NCBI RefSeq assembly: GCF_003966915.1
Contig: NZ_AP018150.1
Span: 62,001 to 126,000 of the forward strand
From: Mycoavidus cysteinexigens
Lineage (GTDB): Bacteria > Pseudomonadota > Gammaproteobacteria > Burkholderiales > Burkholderiaceae
Length of the DNA stretch: 64,000 nt
Reading direction: 5' to 3'
Numbering within the stretch: position 1 is the stretch's first letter; every line of letters starts with the position of its first letter. A program made the translations under genes and the position numbers. A model generated the notes under the pieces. The model made no database searches. It was given only the letters and a program-made list of their open reading frames with translations, and was not told the DNA's origin. This document shows, one piece after another, positions 1-9,446 of the stretch.

Positions 1-569
1 CTGATAATTTGCCCGTAAAACTCAGGGGACGTATCCAGGTTGTGGTTGTAGTAATCCAGCCCCGCTTCTTTGAGTGCTTGCGCTTGCGGTTTTTCGAGCA
101 TGCCTAGCGTGACGCAAGTTTCAAGCCCTAACGCTTTAACTGCGCGGATCATCTCGAGCACTGGCGCCAAGTGCCGTTCTTTCGGGCTGCGCCAGGCCGC
201 ACCCATGCAAAAACGGGTTGCGCCATGCGCCTTAGCCGCCTTAGCTGCGGTGATGACTTCATCCAGCGGCATTAATTTATCCGCCGCAACGCCCGTATCA
301 TAATGTGAAGATTGCGGGCAATATGCGCAGTCTTCTGGACAACCGCCGGTCTTGATTGACAGCAGGGTAGATAATTGCACTACATTTGCATCGAAATGCG
401 CGCGGTGCGTCTGCTGGGCGCGCAACAATAAATCATTGAACGGTAGCTCGTATAACGCAAGGACGTCGGCGATTTTCCACTGAGCTGGGTTGGCCTCGCT
501 AGGCGCGCAAGTTAACGGCTTTAAAGTCGCTGGTGCCGCATTATGCGAAGCACAAGTCGCTTGTGTCAT
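1..569 (-). CDS. bioB: Biotin synthase BioB, partial (C-terminus beyond window)
   Basis: This radical-SAM enzyme inserts sulfur into dethiobiotin, the last step of biotin synthesis. The reverse strand translates from an ATG at 569 without a stop to the window edge, giving about 189 N-terminal residues. The radical-SAM cluster motif CPEDCAYC is visible and is followed by family-typical text such as [14 protein letters not shown] and [11 protein letters not shown]. The start is backed by an AGGGA ribosome site about 7 nt upstream. The gene lies 14 bp behind bioD, so it is the distal member of a bioA-bioF-bioD-bioB operon. Only the 3' end is missing, because of the window boundary. Confidence 0.96.
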   Translation of the reverse strand, partial: MTQATCASHNAAPATLKPLTCAPSEANPAQWKIADVLALYELPFNDLLLRAQQTHRAHFDANVVQLSTLLSIKTGGCPEDCAYCPQSSHYDTGVAADKLMPLDEVITAAKAAKAHGATRFCMGAAWRSPKERHLAPVLEMIRAVKALGLETCVTLGMLEKPQAQALKEAGLDYYNHNLDTSPEFYGQII

Positions 570-583
570 TGTGTGTTCCCTTA

Positions 584-1300
584 TCAAAGGCGCTTAGCGC
601 AGAGCGCGAGCAGTGGATCGATATTTAAATAAAGCGCGGCAGTCGCAGCCGACGGAGCTTCTAAATGCGGAATTTTACCTAATAGCGGTGCGTTGTATTG
701 TTGCTCAAAACGTACACGCAAGGTAGCAATGTTTTCGTCGACGTAGCGCATGGTTGGATCGATTTGATTGGCGACCCAACCTACGAACGGGAGCCCGTTT
801 GCACAGATGGCAGCAGCAGTCAATAATGCATGATTTAAACAACCAAGACGCAAGCCTACTACTAGCACCACGGGCAGCTTTAACGCGCGGGCGAGATCGG
901 CTGTATCGTAATGGTCATCGAGCGGCACTTGAAAACCGCCAACGCCCTCAACCACAACACAATTGGCCGCCTGGGTTACTGTAGCATAACATTGGATGAT
1001 TTGTTCAATCTCAAGACGGATTCCGTCTTGTCTAGCGGCGATATGCGGAGCTAGGGCTTCTTGACATAAATAAGGTGTGGTCAAGGCCGGCGGCAAAGCA
1101 ACATTGGCTGCCTGCGCAAGAAAATCGGCATCTTCATTACACCAAGCGCCATTGCGATATTCCGCGCCGGCGGCGATGGGTTTCATCGCGGCCGTGCGTA
1201 GCCCGCGCTTGCCGAATGCGTGTAATAACGCGCCTGATGTCAGCGTTTTGCCAATTTCAGTATCAGTGCCGGTTACAAAAAAAGAATAAGATGGATCCAT
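584..1300 (-). CDS. bioD: ATP-dependent dethiobiotin synthetase BioD
   Basis: The enzyme carboxylates 7,8-diaminopelargonate and closes the ureido ring to give dethiobiotin. The protein has 238 residues, a normal length. It opens with the P-loop GTDTEIGKT (about residues 11-19), and the family's conserved [11 protein letters not shown] stretch is near residue 118. Its ATG overlaps the bioF stop by one base (TAATG), a sign of translational coupling. The next gene in the operon is bioB. Confidence 0.95.
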   Translation of the reverse strand: MDPSYSFFVTGTDTEIGKTLTSGALLHAFGKRGLRTAAMKPIAAGAEYRNGAWCNEDADFLAQAANVALPPALTTPYLCQEALAPHIAARQDGIRLEIEQIIQCYATVTQAANCVVVEGVGGFQVPLDDHYDTADLARALKLPVVLVVGLRLGCLNHALLTAAAICANGLPFVGWVANQIDPTMRYVDENIATLRVRFEQQYNAPLLGKIPHLEAPSAATAALYLNIDPLLALCAKRL

Positions 1301-2496
1301 TAGATTTCAGAGGCCAGTAATGCTGCGCTGAGTTGTTCAAGGTCGGCCGACGAATGATTGGCCGATAAAGAAATGCGTAACCGTGATGCGCCTGGCGCTA
1401 CCGTAGGTGGGCGAATGGCAGGCACCCATAGTCCCTGTGCGGCAAGCTGTGCGGCGCATGCCAGTGTAGGTGCGTTGGCGCCGATAATCAAGGGTTGGAT
1501 CGCGGTTACAGAGTCGAGTGCTCGCCAGGGCGTTTGTTGTAATAGTGCGCGCGTTTGGGTGATCCGCTGTTGCAATTGTTGCCGTCTGGTTTGACCTTCG
1601 CTGCTGGCGATAAGGCTCAGGCTAGCTGATGCGGCATGAGCCACAGCTGGCGGCGAGGCGGTGGTGAAAATATAGGGCCGGGCGCGTTGAATCAGCCATT
1701 CGATTACGGTATCGTGCGCAATCACAAAAGCGCCCGCCACGCCGGCCGCCTTACCGAGCGTGGCAATATAAATCAGCTGTGGCGAACGCAGCCCAAATGC
1801 TGATAAAGTCCCCGCTCCATGACTGCCCAGTACGCCAAAGCCATGGGCATCGTCCACCACCAGCCAGGCCCCGTATTTTTCAGCTAAAGCGAGTAGTTCA
1901 TGCAGCGGGGCAAGATCCCCATCCATACTGAAAAGCGCATCTGTCACAATCAGTTTTAATGGCGTCTTGCAAGCGCTTAATAAAGTTTCAAGCGCGACGG
2001 TATCTGCGTGTGGGTAGATTTGCACGTTGGCGCGCGCTAGGCGTGCGCCATCAATTAATGAAGCATGGTTAAGTGCGTCTGAAAAAAGCGTTGCCGTTTG
2101 TTCCGAGGAGCTTTTAGCTGGACTAGCGAGGGCAGACAGCGTGGCCAAATTCGCCATATAACCCGTACAAAAATACAGTGCGCGTGGCTTATCAATAAAT
2201 CCACCAGCAAAGGCGGCGAGCTGATCTTCGAGCAAAGCATGAGCGCGTGAATGCCCTCCTAACAGATGTGAACCACCGCTGCCAACGCCATAGCGCGTAG
2301 CGCCATCGGCAAGGGCCTCGATTAATTTAGGATGGGAGGCTAATCCTAAGTAATCATTGCTGGCAAAGTTAATCACCGCACGGCCATCCACTTGCATATG
2401 CGCCGCGCAGCCGGTTTCAGCGCAGCGTCGCTGACGGCGCAGAGCTTGGGCGTCAAGTTCACGGAGATGGTTTGCAAGAATGGTTAGCGCTTCCAT
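1300..2496 (-). CDS. bioF: 8-amino-7-oxononanoate synthase BioF
   Basis: This PLP enzyme of the alpha-oxoamine synthase family condenses pimeloyl-ACP with alanine. It has 398 residues. Visible landmarks are [14 protein letters not shown] near residue 43, [12 protein letters not shown] near 72, the cofactor-binding VVDDAHGFG at 213-221, and the Schiff-base lysine K249 in IATLGKAAG. It sits 2 bp downstream of bioA and overlaps bioD by one base, so all three genes are probably translated from one message. Confidence 0.95.
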   Translation of the reverse strand: MEALTILANHLRELDAQALRRQRRCAETGCAAHMQVDGRAVINFASNDYLGLASHPKLIEALADGATRYGVGSGGSHLLGGHSRAHALLEDQLAAFAGGFIDKPRALYFCTGYMANLATLSALASPAKSSSEQTATLFSDALNHASLIDGARLARANVQIYPHADTVALETLLSACKTPLKLIVTDALFSMDGDLAPLHELLALAEKYGAWLVVDDAHGFGVLGSHGAGTLSAFGLRSPQLIYIATLGKAAGVAGAFVIAHDTVIEWLIQRARPYIFTTASPPAVAHAASASLSLIASSEGQTRRQQLQQRITQTRALLQQTPWRALDSVTAIQPLIIGANAPTLACAAQLAAQGLWVPAIRPPTVAPGASRLRISLSANHSSADLEQLSAALLASEI

Positions 2497-2498
2497 TT

Positions 2499-3899
2499 TT
2501 AGAAGAACTCGCTAAGTACTTGCTCTAGCGTGGCGCAGGTGCGCTCAGCCAGCAAGGTGATTTCATCATTAGACAAAATATAGGGCGGCATCAAATATAC
2601 GGTGCGGTGAATTGGACGTAGCAGGAGTTCGTTGCGCAGCGCAGTCTCGAAGAAACGCCGCGAAAAGCTCGTGGCTGGCGTCGGAGTTTTTGGGGAATTT
2701 TTATCCGGGGTCTGCTTAGGCGTGATGGTTTCTGGAGTTACATCAAACGCAATAATGGTTCCGCAACGCCGCAGATGCCGTACTTGTGGATGCGCGGTGA
2801 GCGGTTCCAAAAGCTGGGCGAGCCGCTCCGATTTTGCGCGATTGCGCATGAGTACATCTTCTTTCTCAAACAAATCAAGGGTTGCGAGTGCGGCGCGGCA
2901 GGCGAGCGGATTGCCGGTATACGAATGTGAATGCAAAAAGCCGCGGGCGGTGTCATCCGCATAGAATGCGGCGTAAATCGCATCCCGCGTTAACACCACG
3001 GAAAGAGGCAAATAGCCCCCGCTAATGCCTTTGGATAAGCATAAGAAATCAGGTTGAATGCCTGCCTGTTCATAGGCGAAGAAAGTGCCGGTCCGACCGC
3101 ACCCAACCGCAATTTCGTCGGTAATCAAATGCACTGCATAACGATCACATAAGGCGCGTAGTTTGGTAATAAAGCTTGGATCATGCATGGCCATTCCGGC
3201 CGCGCACTGCACCAGCGGTTCAATGATGATGGCCGCAATCTGGGTATGTCTGGCTTCAAATAATTCAGTAATGGCGGCAATGCTGCGCTGAGCGACGTCA
3301 GCCGCGGACTCTCCTGGCTGCGCTTGGCGAGCATCGGGCGATGGCGCAATATGCGCATGTCGCAGCAATGGATCATACGCAGTTTTAAATAAAGCGACAT
3401 CTGTAACGCCGAGTGCGCCAATCGTTTCCCCATGATAGCCATTGGCAACGCAAACAAATTCCTGCTTGCTGGTCAGTCCGCTATTACGCCAATAGTGGAA
3501 GCTCATTTTTAGCGCAATTTCAACAGCAGAGGCTCCATCGGAGGCAAAAAAGGCATGACCCAGCGTGCCTCCTGTGAGCGCGCTTAAACGCTCGGCGAGT
3601 TCGATCGCTGGCGCGTGCGTGCAGCCTGCGAGCATAGCGTGTTCAAGCGTGTCAAGCTGTGCTTTGAGGGCGTCATTGATGAACGTATTTGCATGGCCAA
3701 ATAGATTGACCCACCATGAACTAATGGCGTCAAGGTAGCGCTGGCCATCAACGTCATATAACCAGGCGCCTGCGCCACGCGCCAGGGGCACCAGCGGCAA
3801 TTGTTCGTGGTGTTTCATTTGCGTGCATGGATGCCATACAGCGCGTCGGCTACGCGCAATCCATTCGGTTGCAACTGAGGTCTGGTTAGGGTTCATCAT
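2499..3899 (-). CDS. bioA: Adenosylmethionine-8-amino-7-oxononanoate aminotransferase BioA
   Basis: This class III PLP aminotransferase uses SAM as amino donor to make 7,8-diaminopelargonate. It has 466 residues, somewhat longer than many BioA proteins because of a Pro/Thr/Lys-rich insert near residues 400-415. The [11 protein letters not shown] substrate-pocket motif, the cofactor Asp261-Glu262 pair and the Schiff-base lysine K290 ([11 protein letters not shown]) are all visible. It is the first bio gene of the operon, 65 bp behind mnmC, so an operon promoter may lie in or before that gap. No bioC or bioH is seen nearby. Confidence 0.95.
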   Translation of the reverse strand: MMNPNQTSVATEWIARSRRAVWHPCTQMKHHEQLPLVPLARGAGAWLYDVDGQRYLDAISSWWVNLFGHANTFINDALKAQLDTLEHAMLAGCTHAPAIELAERLSALTGGTLGHAFFASDGASAVEIALKMSFHYWRNSGLTSKQEFVCVANGYHGETIGALGVTDVALFKTAYDPLLRHAHIAPSPDARQAQPGESAADVAQRSIAAITELFEARHTQIAAIIIEPLVQCAAGMAMHDPSFITKLRALCDRYAVHLITDEIAVGCGRTGTFFAYEQAGIQPDFLCLSKGISGGYLPLSVVLTRDAIYAAFYADDTARGFLHSHSYTGNPLACRAALATLDLFEKEDVLMRNRAKSERLAQLLEPLTAHPQVRHLRRCGTIIAFDVTPETITPKQTPDKNSPKTPTPATSFSRRFFETALRNELLLRPIHRTVYLMPPYILSNDEITLLAERTCATLEQVLSEFF

Positions 3900-3964
3900 A
3901 TTTTTGATTATATGGGCAGCAGGTTAGGTGCGAATCTCATTTTATCGTGAATGGATGGCTAAGC

Positions 3965-5884
3965 TTAGTTTTGTTGGCGCAAAGCGCGCAGCAAAAAACG
4001 TGCTGGATCAAGTGCCTGCACGAGTGAGCGTTCAATTGGCATGGGTTCGCCATCCAGTTGCGAGGCGATCAATTCTGCGCCCAACGTAGCCCAAATTAAA
4101 CCGCGTGAGCCATAAGCAAATGCGCCAAATAAACCAGGCGCGCGTGGCGCGTCTCGTAACTGAGAGTTAAGGGGTTGAGCCGCATGCTCATCTGCGATCG
4201 CACCGATAAATGGCATCCGGTCATGCGCCGCGCAGCGAAAAGCAACATATCCAGCTAAGGTATTTGGATCAAAGCGGTCAGCCAGTGTTGGCGCTAGCTG
4301 CGCCAGTTGGCTTAGATTATGTTGATGACTTTCCACGCTTGGCATCGGATTGGGGTCGTCTGGCTCATAGCTGGCGCCTGCCAGTAGGCTGGTTGAAGTT
4401 AAAGGGACGAGGTAGCCGCTCCCGGTGATGGGGATATGTAATCTGACCGGGGTGGGCAATACGCTTAATTGTCCACGTATGGAGTGAGTCTGCGCATAAT
4501 GTAAACCGGCTAGGCGCGTGGCATCATTTGCATTCGCTAAGATAGCGACGGGCGCCGCGACGATGCTGCGGCCCGTCTCATCTAACGCGTGCCAGAGATT
4601 TTCTCGGTAAACCAATTGGTTGATTTTCCGTTGAAAATACGGCGTCAGCGCAGCGCCAGCAGCGATGAGTTGGGCCTGACATAGGGACGCTGGGTCAAGC
4701 CAGCCCCCATGCGGAAAATACCACCCCCCCTGAGCTAGCTCCAACCCGGCTAGTGCGCTGGCTTCAGCGCGCGTGACAGAACTGACAAGCTCGGTTGGAT
4801 AAGCTAAGTGGGAAAGCGTTGCGCCCATGGCATCCAATGCGCTTTGATTGGCCGCAATTTGTAGAAGACCCTGGGCGCGCCAGAAAAATGTATCTATCGG
4901 GGCCAAAACTTGCCAGCGCCGCAACGCGTACAAAAAACCCGCTCGTGAGGCACGCGCAGCGGCATTGTCATCGCGTGTCATGAAAGGATGGAACACGCTG
5001 ACAGGATTTCCGGAAGCGCCGGCGGCGCAGGTTTTGCCTTGCTCAATTAATGAGACATGCCAGCCGCGCGCGGCGAGCCGCTCAGCGAGTGCGCAGCCAG
5101 CAAAGCCCGCACCAATCACCAGCGCATGCCGTTCACTTGCAGCATAAGCGGTTGGCGGCTCATGGCGTCGCACTCGCCAGCGCGGAGTGAAACGCCCGAT
5201 TAACATTTCACGTTTCATCCCAAAGCCTTGCGCTTTATTTACCTCAAAGCCTGCGGCAATCAGCCCGTGCCGCACAACACCAGCAGTGGTATACGTGGCA
5301 AGCGTTGCATTGGGAGTGGCCAGGCGGGCCAGCGCTTTAAAAATAGATGCGCGCCACATATCCGGATTTTTTGCGGGTGCAAAACCATCCAAATAAAATG
5401 CATCGGCGCGCAGCCATAGCTGGGGCAGTAAATCTTGAATATCTCCCAAGGCCAGAGTAAGGATGACGCGCCCTGCCTCAAATTCCAAGCGATGTAACCC
5501 TGGTGTCAAAATAGGCCAGGCGGCACATAAATGGTGCGTCAATGGAGCGAGCCGGGCGCTGGCAAAGCGTTGATGGAGGACGTGTAAATCCTCGCGCGTG
5601 AATGGATGTTTTTCAATTGAGACGAAATGCAGGCGCGTGCAGCGTGCCGGGTCGTCGCGCCAGGCGGCCCACGTTGCTAGAAAGTTAACGCCGGCGCCAA
5701 AACCGGTTTCAACGATCGAAAAAATCGTTTGACCGGCCCAGCGCGCAGGAAGCTGATTCCCTGTAAGAAATACATGCTGTGCTTGCGCAAACCCACCCGC
5801 GGCACAATGGTACATATCTGAGAATGCGGCAGAATAAGGCGTACCGTCTTCAAGTAAGGTAAGTGGAGCCGGAATAATGGGCAT
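3965..5884 (-). CDS. mnmC: Bifunctional tRNA mnm5s2U biosynthesis protein MnmC
   Basis: MnmC completes 5-methylaminomethyl-2-thiouridine at tRNA wobble position 34. The C-terminal FAD domain removes the carboxymethyl group and the N-terminal domain methylates. The 639-residue protein carries both halves. The methyltransferase part has a SAM site ETGFGAGVNFLATW near residue 60 and the conserved FYLDGFAPAKNPDMW near 163. An FAD Rossmann motif ALVIGAGFAGCALAERL begins near residue 254. It lies upstream of the biotin operon on the same strand and may be a separate unit. Confidence 0.94.
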   Translation of the reverse strand: MPIIPAPLTLLEDGTPYSAAFSDMYHCAAGGFAQAQHVFLTGNQLPARWAGQTIFSIVETGFGAGVNFLATWAAWRDDPARCTRLHFVSIEKHPFTREDLHVLHQRFASARLAPLTHHLCAAWPILTPGLHRLEFEAGRVILTLALGDIQDLLPQLWLRADAFYLDGFAPAKNPDMWRASIFKALARLATPNATLATYTTAGVVRHGLIAAGFEVNKAQGFGMKREMLIGRFTPRWRVRRHEPPTAYAASERHALVIGAGFAGCALAERLAARGWHVSLIEQGKTCAAGASGNPVSVFHPFMTRDDNAAARASRAGFLYALRRWQVLAPIDTFFWRAQGLLQIAANQSALDAMGATLSHLAYPTELVSSVTRAEASALAGLELAQGGWYFPHGGWLDPASLCQAQLIAAGAALTPYFQRKINQLVYRENLWHALDETGRSIVAAPVAILANANDATRLAGLHYAQTHSIRGQLSVLPTPVRLHIPITGSGYLVPLTSTSLLAGASYEPDDPNPMPSVESHQHNLSQLAQLAPTLADRFDPNTLAGYVAFRCAAHDRMPFIGAIADEHAAQPLNSQLRDAPRAPGLFGAFAYGSRGLIWATLGAELIASQLDGEPMPIERSLVQALDPARFLLRALRQQN

Positions 5885-6259
5885 TTTAGACAGAGCGAGA
5901 GGATTGGAGCGGCCGTTTAAGAGGGCGTTTGGGCTTAAATTTTCTGATTTTGGCGGTCCGCGGGTTGATTGTTAAGCACAAAACCGCAGAAAGCGTTGGC
6001 AAAAACCAACGTTTGCCTTGAATTAGCAATGGTTTGCCGCAAGATAGACACGCAGCTTGATACACTGTAGCTGCATTACGGCGGAGCTTGTAAGCGGGCT
6101 TAAAGCCGCCTCAGTACTAGCTTTGTGGCGCTTTATGCCGGACCATGCTATGTTATGTTGACGCTGTTGCTACAAAAAGTAGGCGCAGCGATAAGCCGGT
6201 CAGTATTTTATGCTGACCGCTATGCTAGCTGTTTTAACTCAACTGAGAAGGAAATTTTT
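5885..6259. other. Intergenic region between mnmC and HU with two inverted repeats
   Basis: These 375 bases hold no convincing gene. One inverted repeat pairs 5991-5999 with 6006-6014 (core cgttgg/ccaacg). A second pairs cggtcag at 6197-6203 with ctgaccg at 6213-6219, in what is probably the HU leader. The divergent promoters of mnmC and the HU gene must lie here, but I could not fix good -35/-10 pairs. Confidence 0.4.
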
Positions 6260-6547
6260 ATGAACAAGCAGGAACTGATTGATGCTATCGCTTCAAAAAC
6301 GGAAGCGAGCAAGGCCGCTATCGGTGAAATATTAAGCACCTATGTCGAATTAGTTAAAAAGACAGTGGCGAAAGGAGATTCGGTCGAATTGGTCGGCTTT
6401 GGTAAATTTTCTTCAGGCAAGCGCGCAGCGCGTGAAGGCCGTAATCCAAAGACCGGTGAGAAAATCAAAATCGCCGCAACTAAAACCGTTAAGTTTACCG
6501 CTGGCAAAGCCTTCAAAGAAGCGGTGAATGGCAAGGCGAAAAAGTAA
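6260..6547 (+). CDS. hupB: HU-family DNA-binding protein
   Basis: This small histone-like nucleoid protein bends DNA and packs it as a dimer. The product has 95 residues beginning [13 protein letters not shown], with the beta-arm signature [21 protein letters not shown] in the middle and a lysine-rich tail. The open frame extends 45 codons upstream, but that part is unlike HU. The ATG at 6260 follows a GAGAAGG ribosome site and matches the family start exactly. A strong terminator follows, so the gene is monocistronic. The symbol is by similarity; other HU paralogue names are possible. Confidence 0.93.
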   Translation: MNKQELIDAIASKTEASKAAIGEILSTYVELVKKTVAKGDSVELVGFGKFSSGKRAAREGRNPKTGEKIKIAATKTVKFTAGKAFKEAVNGKAKK

Positions 6548-6565
6548 GAACGCTTTAATGCTTTG

Positions 6566-6588
6566 AACCCGCCCCGCGCGGGTTTTTT
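6566..6588 (+). terminator. Rho-independent terminator of the HU gene
   Basis: Stem aacccgc (6566-6572) pairs with gcgggtt (6578-6584) around a 5-nt loop and runs into six T residues. It lies 18 bp after the HU stop codon. Confidence 0.9.
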
Positions 6589-6623
6589 AGTCTGCGCTGG
6601 CGGTGCTTATGCAAAACTGATGC

Positions 6624-7067
6624 TCAACGCGGTTGGGATGTGACGCCCCACTTGGTCAGAATTTTAATAATCTGGCCGGCATATTTGTCGCGATACTTCG
6701 GCGTTTCGGAGTGGTAGGAGCCAATGGCTTGCCAAGTATTGCCATATTTATTCATTTTTTGGCGCAAATGCCAAGCTGCAATATAGACACTGGCGCAGGG
6801 CTCCATCAGTGTGTTAGATGAGATGTCATATTTAGATAGCGCTCGAAGATGGATTGAGTTAATTTGCATCAGTCCGTAATCGGTTGAGCCGTTATCATTT
6901 TTGCGCATCGCGTTGGGGCGATAACGTGACTCTTGCCAGGCGATGGCGCGCAAAATGACTGGATTTACGCCTTGGTAGCGCGCTGCATCGTCGAAACAAT
7001 CGGCCTGTGCCGGCAACGCAGCAGATGCACTAAGCAAAATGATGAAGTAAATGAGCGGCTTTAGCAT
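6624..7067 (-). CDS. Secreted small lytic transglycosylase (SLT domain, IagB/IpgF type)
   Basis: This is a predicted periplasmic peptidoglycan-cleaving enzyme of the kind that opens the wall for secretion or pilus machines. From the chosen start it has 147 residues: a signal peptide ending near PAQA, then the SLT fold with the catalytic Glu in AIAWQESRYRP, the NDNGSTDYGLMQIN motif and a late AIGSYHSETP segment. The frame extends to 7136, adding 23 residues, but starting at MLKPLIYF gives a normal signal peptide. Neither start has a strong ribosome site. It is divergent from gspD, 120 bp away, so a role with the type II secretion system is possible but unproved. Confidence 0.85.
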   Translation of the reverse strand: MLKPLIYFIILLSASAALPAQADCFDDAARYQGVNPVILRAIAWQESRYRPNAMRKNDNGSTDYGLMQINSIHLRALSKYDISSNTLMEPCASVYIAAWHLRQKMNKYGNTWQAIGSYHSETPKYRDKYAGQIIKILTKWGVTSQPR

Positions 7068-7187
7068 TCCAATACCTAGTTTTTGACGCTGAATGGATGT
7101 GAATAGCATAATCAGTGACTTCGCGGTTTGCGGCATTGATGCGTACTGTAGCTTATATGAACGAAATTATCTGAAAATTGTATTCTA

Positions 7188-9446
7188 ATGCGTTGTCTAA
7201 TTTATGTTCTTTTTACTGCATGGCTTGCCATTCAGCCGGCGCGTGCTCAAGTTACGCTCAATTTTGTAAATGCGGAAGTCGATCAGGTTGCAAAAGCGAT
7301 CGGGGCGGCGACGCAACAAACCATTATCGTCGATCCGCGCGTTAAGGGGCGGCTTAACTTGGTGTCTGAGCATTCCGTGACGGCGGCGCAGGCCCTAAAA
7401 ACTCTCCAATCGGCGTTACGCATGCAAGGTTTTGCCTTAGTGCAGGATCATGGCGTGTTGAAAGTCGTGCCCGAAGCCGATGCGAAGCAGCAAGGTGTGC
7501 CGGTTTATATCGGGAATAAGCCACAGGCAAAAGGCGACCAGGTTATTACCCAAGTTTTTCAGCTGCGCCATGAAGCGGCAAGTAGTCTGGTACCGGTGCT
7601 CCGCCCGCTGATTTCTGCGAATAATGCAATTACCGCATATCCAGCAAACAACACATTAGTGGTGACGGATTATGCGGATAATGTGCGGCGGATCGCTAAT
7701 ATTATCACCGGCATTGATATGGCGGGCCGGAAGATAGAAGTTGTAACGCTGAAAAACGCTAATGCGCTTGACCTTGCAGCGCAATTACAAAAAATCTTAG
7801 ATCCCGCGCCAATTGGCGGCACGGATGCTACGCTGAAAATGTCAGTGCTAGCGGATGTGCGCACTAACTCGCTAATTTTGCGCGCGGCTAGCCCCGCACG
7901 GATGAAAGCGGCAAAAGAATTAATTGCAAAGTTGGATGCGCCTACGCAGGAGCTTGGCAATATCCATGTGGTGCCGTTGCGCAATGCCGATGCAGTCGAG
8001 TTGGCTAAAACTTTGCGCGGTATCTTGGGCGAAAAAGGTGGTGGCGCTTCGACGGCAAATAGTGCGCTTGATTCTTTTAATTCGAGCGGTGGTTTCGGCG
8101 GTGCGACAGGTGGCGTCATGCCTCCATTGCCAACTGGCAAAGGAAGCGGCACCGCGCGTGGCCCGGCTGGCGCTCAAGCCAATTCCTCGTTAGGCAACGT
8201 ATTTGGCAATGCGCCTAACAGTGGCGCGGGCGCTGGCGACGGTTCAGGCGGTGGTATGGTGCAAGCTAATGCGGCTACCAATTCGCTGGTGATCACGGCT
8301 TCTGAGCCGGTTTACCGGAACTTGCGCAGAGTGATTGACCAACTCGATACGCGGCGCGCTCAAGTCTATATTGAGTCATTAATTGTCGAGGTTTCATCTA
8401 TCGATATGGCGCGCTTTGGTATTCAATGGCAAGCGTTATTGAATATGGATGGAACGAACGCCGTATTCGGCGGTGCTAATTACACTACGGACAATGAGGC
8501 CGGCACCAATATTGTTAAATTAGCCACTAGTCCTTATGCTGCGGCGAAAGATCCGCGGCAATCGCTGGTTTATCCAGCGGAAGGCTTGAATATTGGTTAT
8601 TTGCGTAACTATGGCAAATTTTTGGGCTTGGGTGGGCTGTTGCAGGCGCTGAATTCGTTGGGCAACACGAATGTGCTCTCTACACCAACGATGGTGACGC
8701 TGGATAATGAAGAGGCTAAAATTGTGGTGGGCCAGAATGTCCCTATTTTGACCGGCGCATATCCGCAAACGGTGGGGACAAGCCAATCCATTAATCCTTT
8801 TCAGACGTTTGAAAGACAGGATGTTGGCGTTACGCTACACGTGAAACCTAAAATCACTGAAGGGGGCGTGATTCAGCTCCAGATTTATCAGGAAGACTCC
8901 GGCGTGGTGCAAAATTCTTTAAACAGTGCGGCTGGGGTAACGCTTCATAAGCGTGCTATCCAATCAACAGTTTTGGCGGATGATGGTCAGATCATTGTGT
9001 TGGGAGGGTTATTGCAGGATAAATATAGCGACGGTAACTCTAAAGTACCTTGGCTGGGCAATATTCCTGTGCTCGGAGCCCTCTTTCGCTACGAAAACAA
9101 AAAACGCGACAAAAACAATTTGATGGTATTTCTGCGCCCAGTGATTATACGTAACTCCCAAGATGCGCAGCGTGTTTCGCTTGACCGATATGATTATATG
9201 CGGTCGCAGACGGCGAATTTCGGCTCGGATAATTGGTTAATGCGCGATCAAAATACTCCACTCATGCCAAGCGCTCCGCTACCGCTTGACCAAGGCGGAA
9301 CAGCGTTGCCTGCGCTTGCTCCACAGTCGCGCAACGCGCTCCCACCGGTTAAGCAAGATCAAGGCCCGGGTTTAGCCGCGCCACCTAATGCACGTTGGCT
9401 GAATGCGATTCCTGGCATGGAGGATGAGCCGGGGATGCGGCCGTGA
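7188..9446 (+). CDS. gspD: Type II secretion system secretin GspD
   Basis: GspD forms the outer-membrane channel of the type II secretion system. It has 752 residues with a signal peptide ending around PARA (residue 20). Then come N0-N3 domains with repeated beta-alpha modules (ATQQTIIVDPRVKG, NNTLVVTDYADNV, TNSLILRAA), a Gly/Ser-rich loop near residues 285-360, and the secretin core with VGQNVPILTGAYP and VPWLGNIPVLGALFR. The C-terminal tail is Pro/Ala-rich. Its TGA overlaps the gspE GTG start. It is the first gene of the gsp block. Confidence 0.96.
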   Translation: MRCLIYVLFTAWLAIQPARAQVTLNFVNAEVDQVAKAIGAATQQTIIVDPRVKGRLNLVSEHSVTAAQALKTLQSALRMQGFALVQDHGVLKVVPEADAKQQGVPVYIGNKPQAKGDQVITQVFQLRHEAASSLVPVLRPLISANNAITAYPANNTLVVTDYADNVRRIANIITGIDMAGRKIEVVTLKNANALDLAAQLQKILDPAPIGGTDATLKMSVLADVRTNSLILRAASPARMKAAKELIAKLDAPTQELGNIHVVPLRNADAVELAKTLRGILGEKGGGASTANSALDSFNSSGGFGGATGGVMPPLPTGKGSGTARGPAGAQANSSLGNVFGNAPNSGAGAGDGSGGGMVQANAATNSLVITASEPVYRNLRRVIDQLDTRRAQVYIESLIVEVSSIDMARFGIQWQALLNMDGTNAVFGGANYTTDNEAGTNIVKLATSPYAAAKDPRQSLVYPAEGLNIGYLRNYGKFLGLGGLLQALNSLGNTNVLSTPTMVTLDNEEAKIVVGQNVPILTGAYPQTVGTSQSINPFQTFERQDVGVTLHVKPKITEGGVIQLQIYQEDSGVVQNSLNSAAGVTLHKRAIQSTVLADDGQIIVLGGLLQDKYSDGNSKVPWLGNIPVLGALFRYENKKRDKNNLMVFLRPVIIRNSQDAQRVSLDRYDYMRSQTANFGSDNWLMRDQNTPLMPSAPLPLDQGGTALPALAPQSRNALPPVKQDQGPGLAAPPNARWLNAIPGMEDEPGMRP

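Noticed and set aside
7670-8152. Long reverse-strand open frame inside gspD
   Set aside because: It is the shadow of the Gly/Ser-rich loop of gspD; no family resemblance and no ribosome site.
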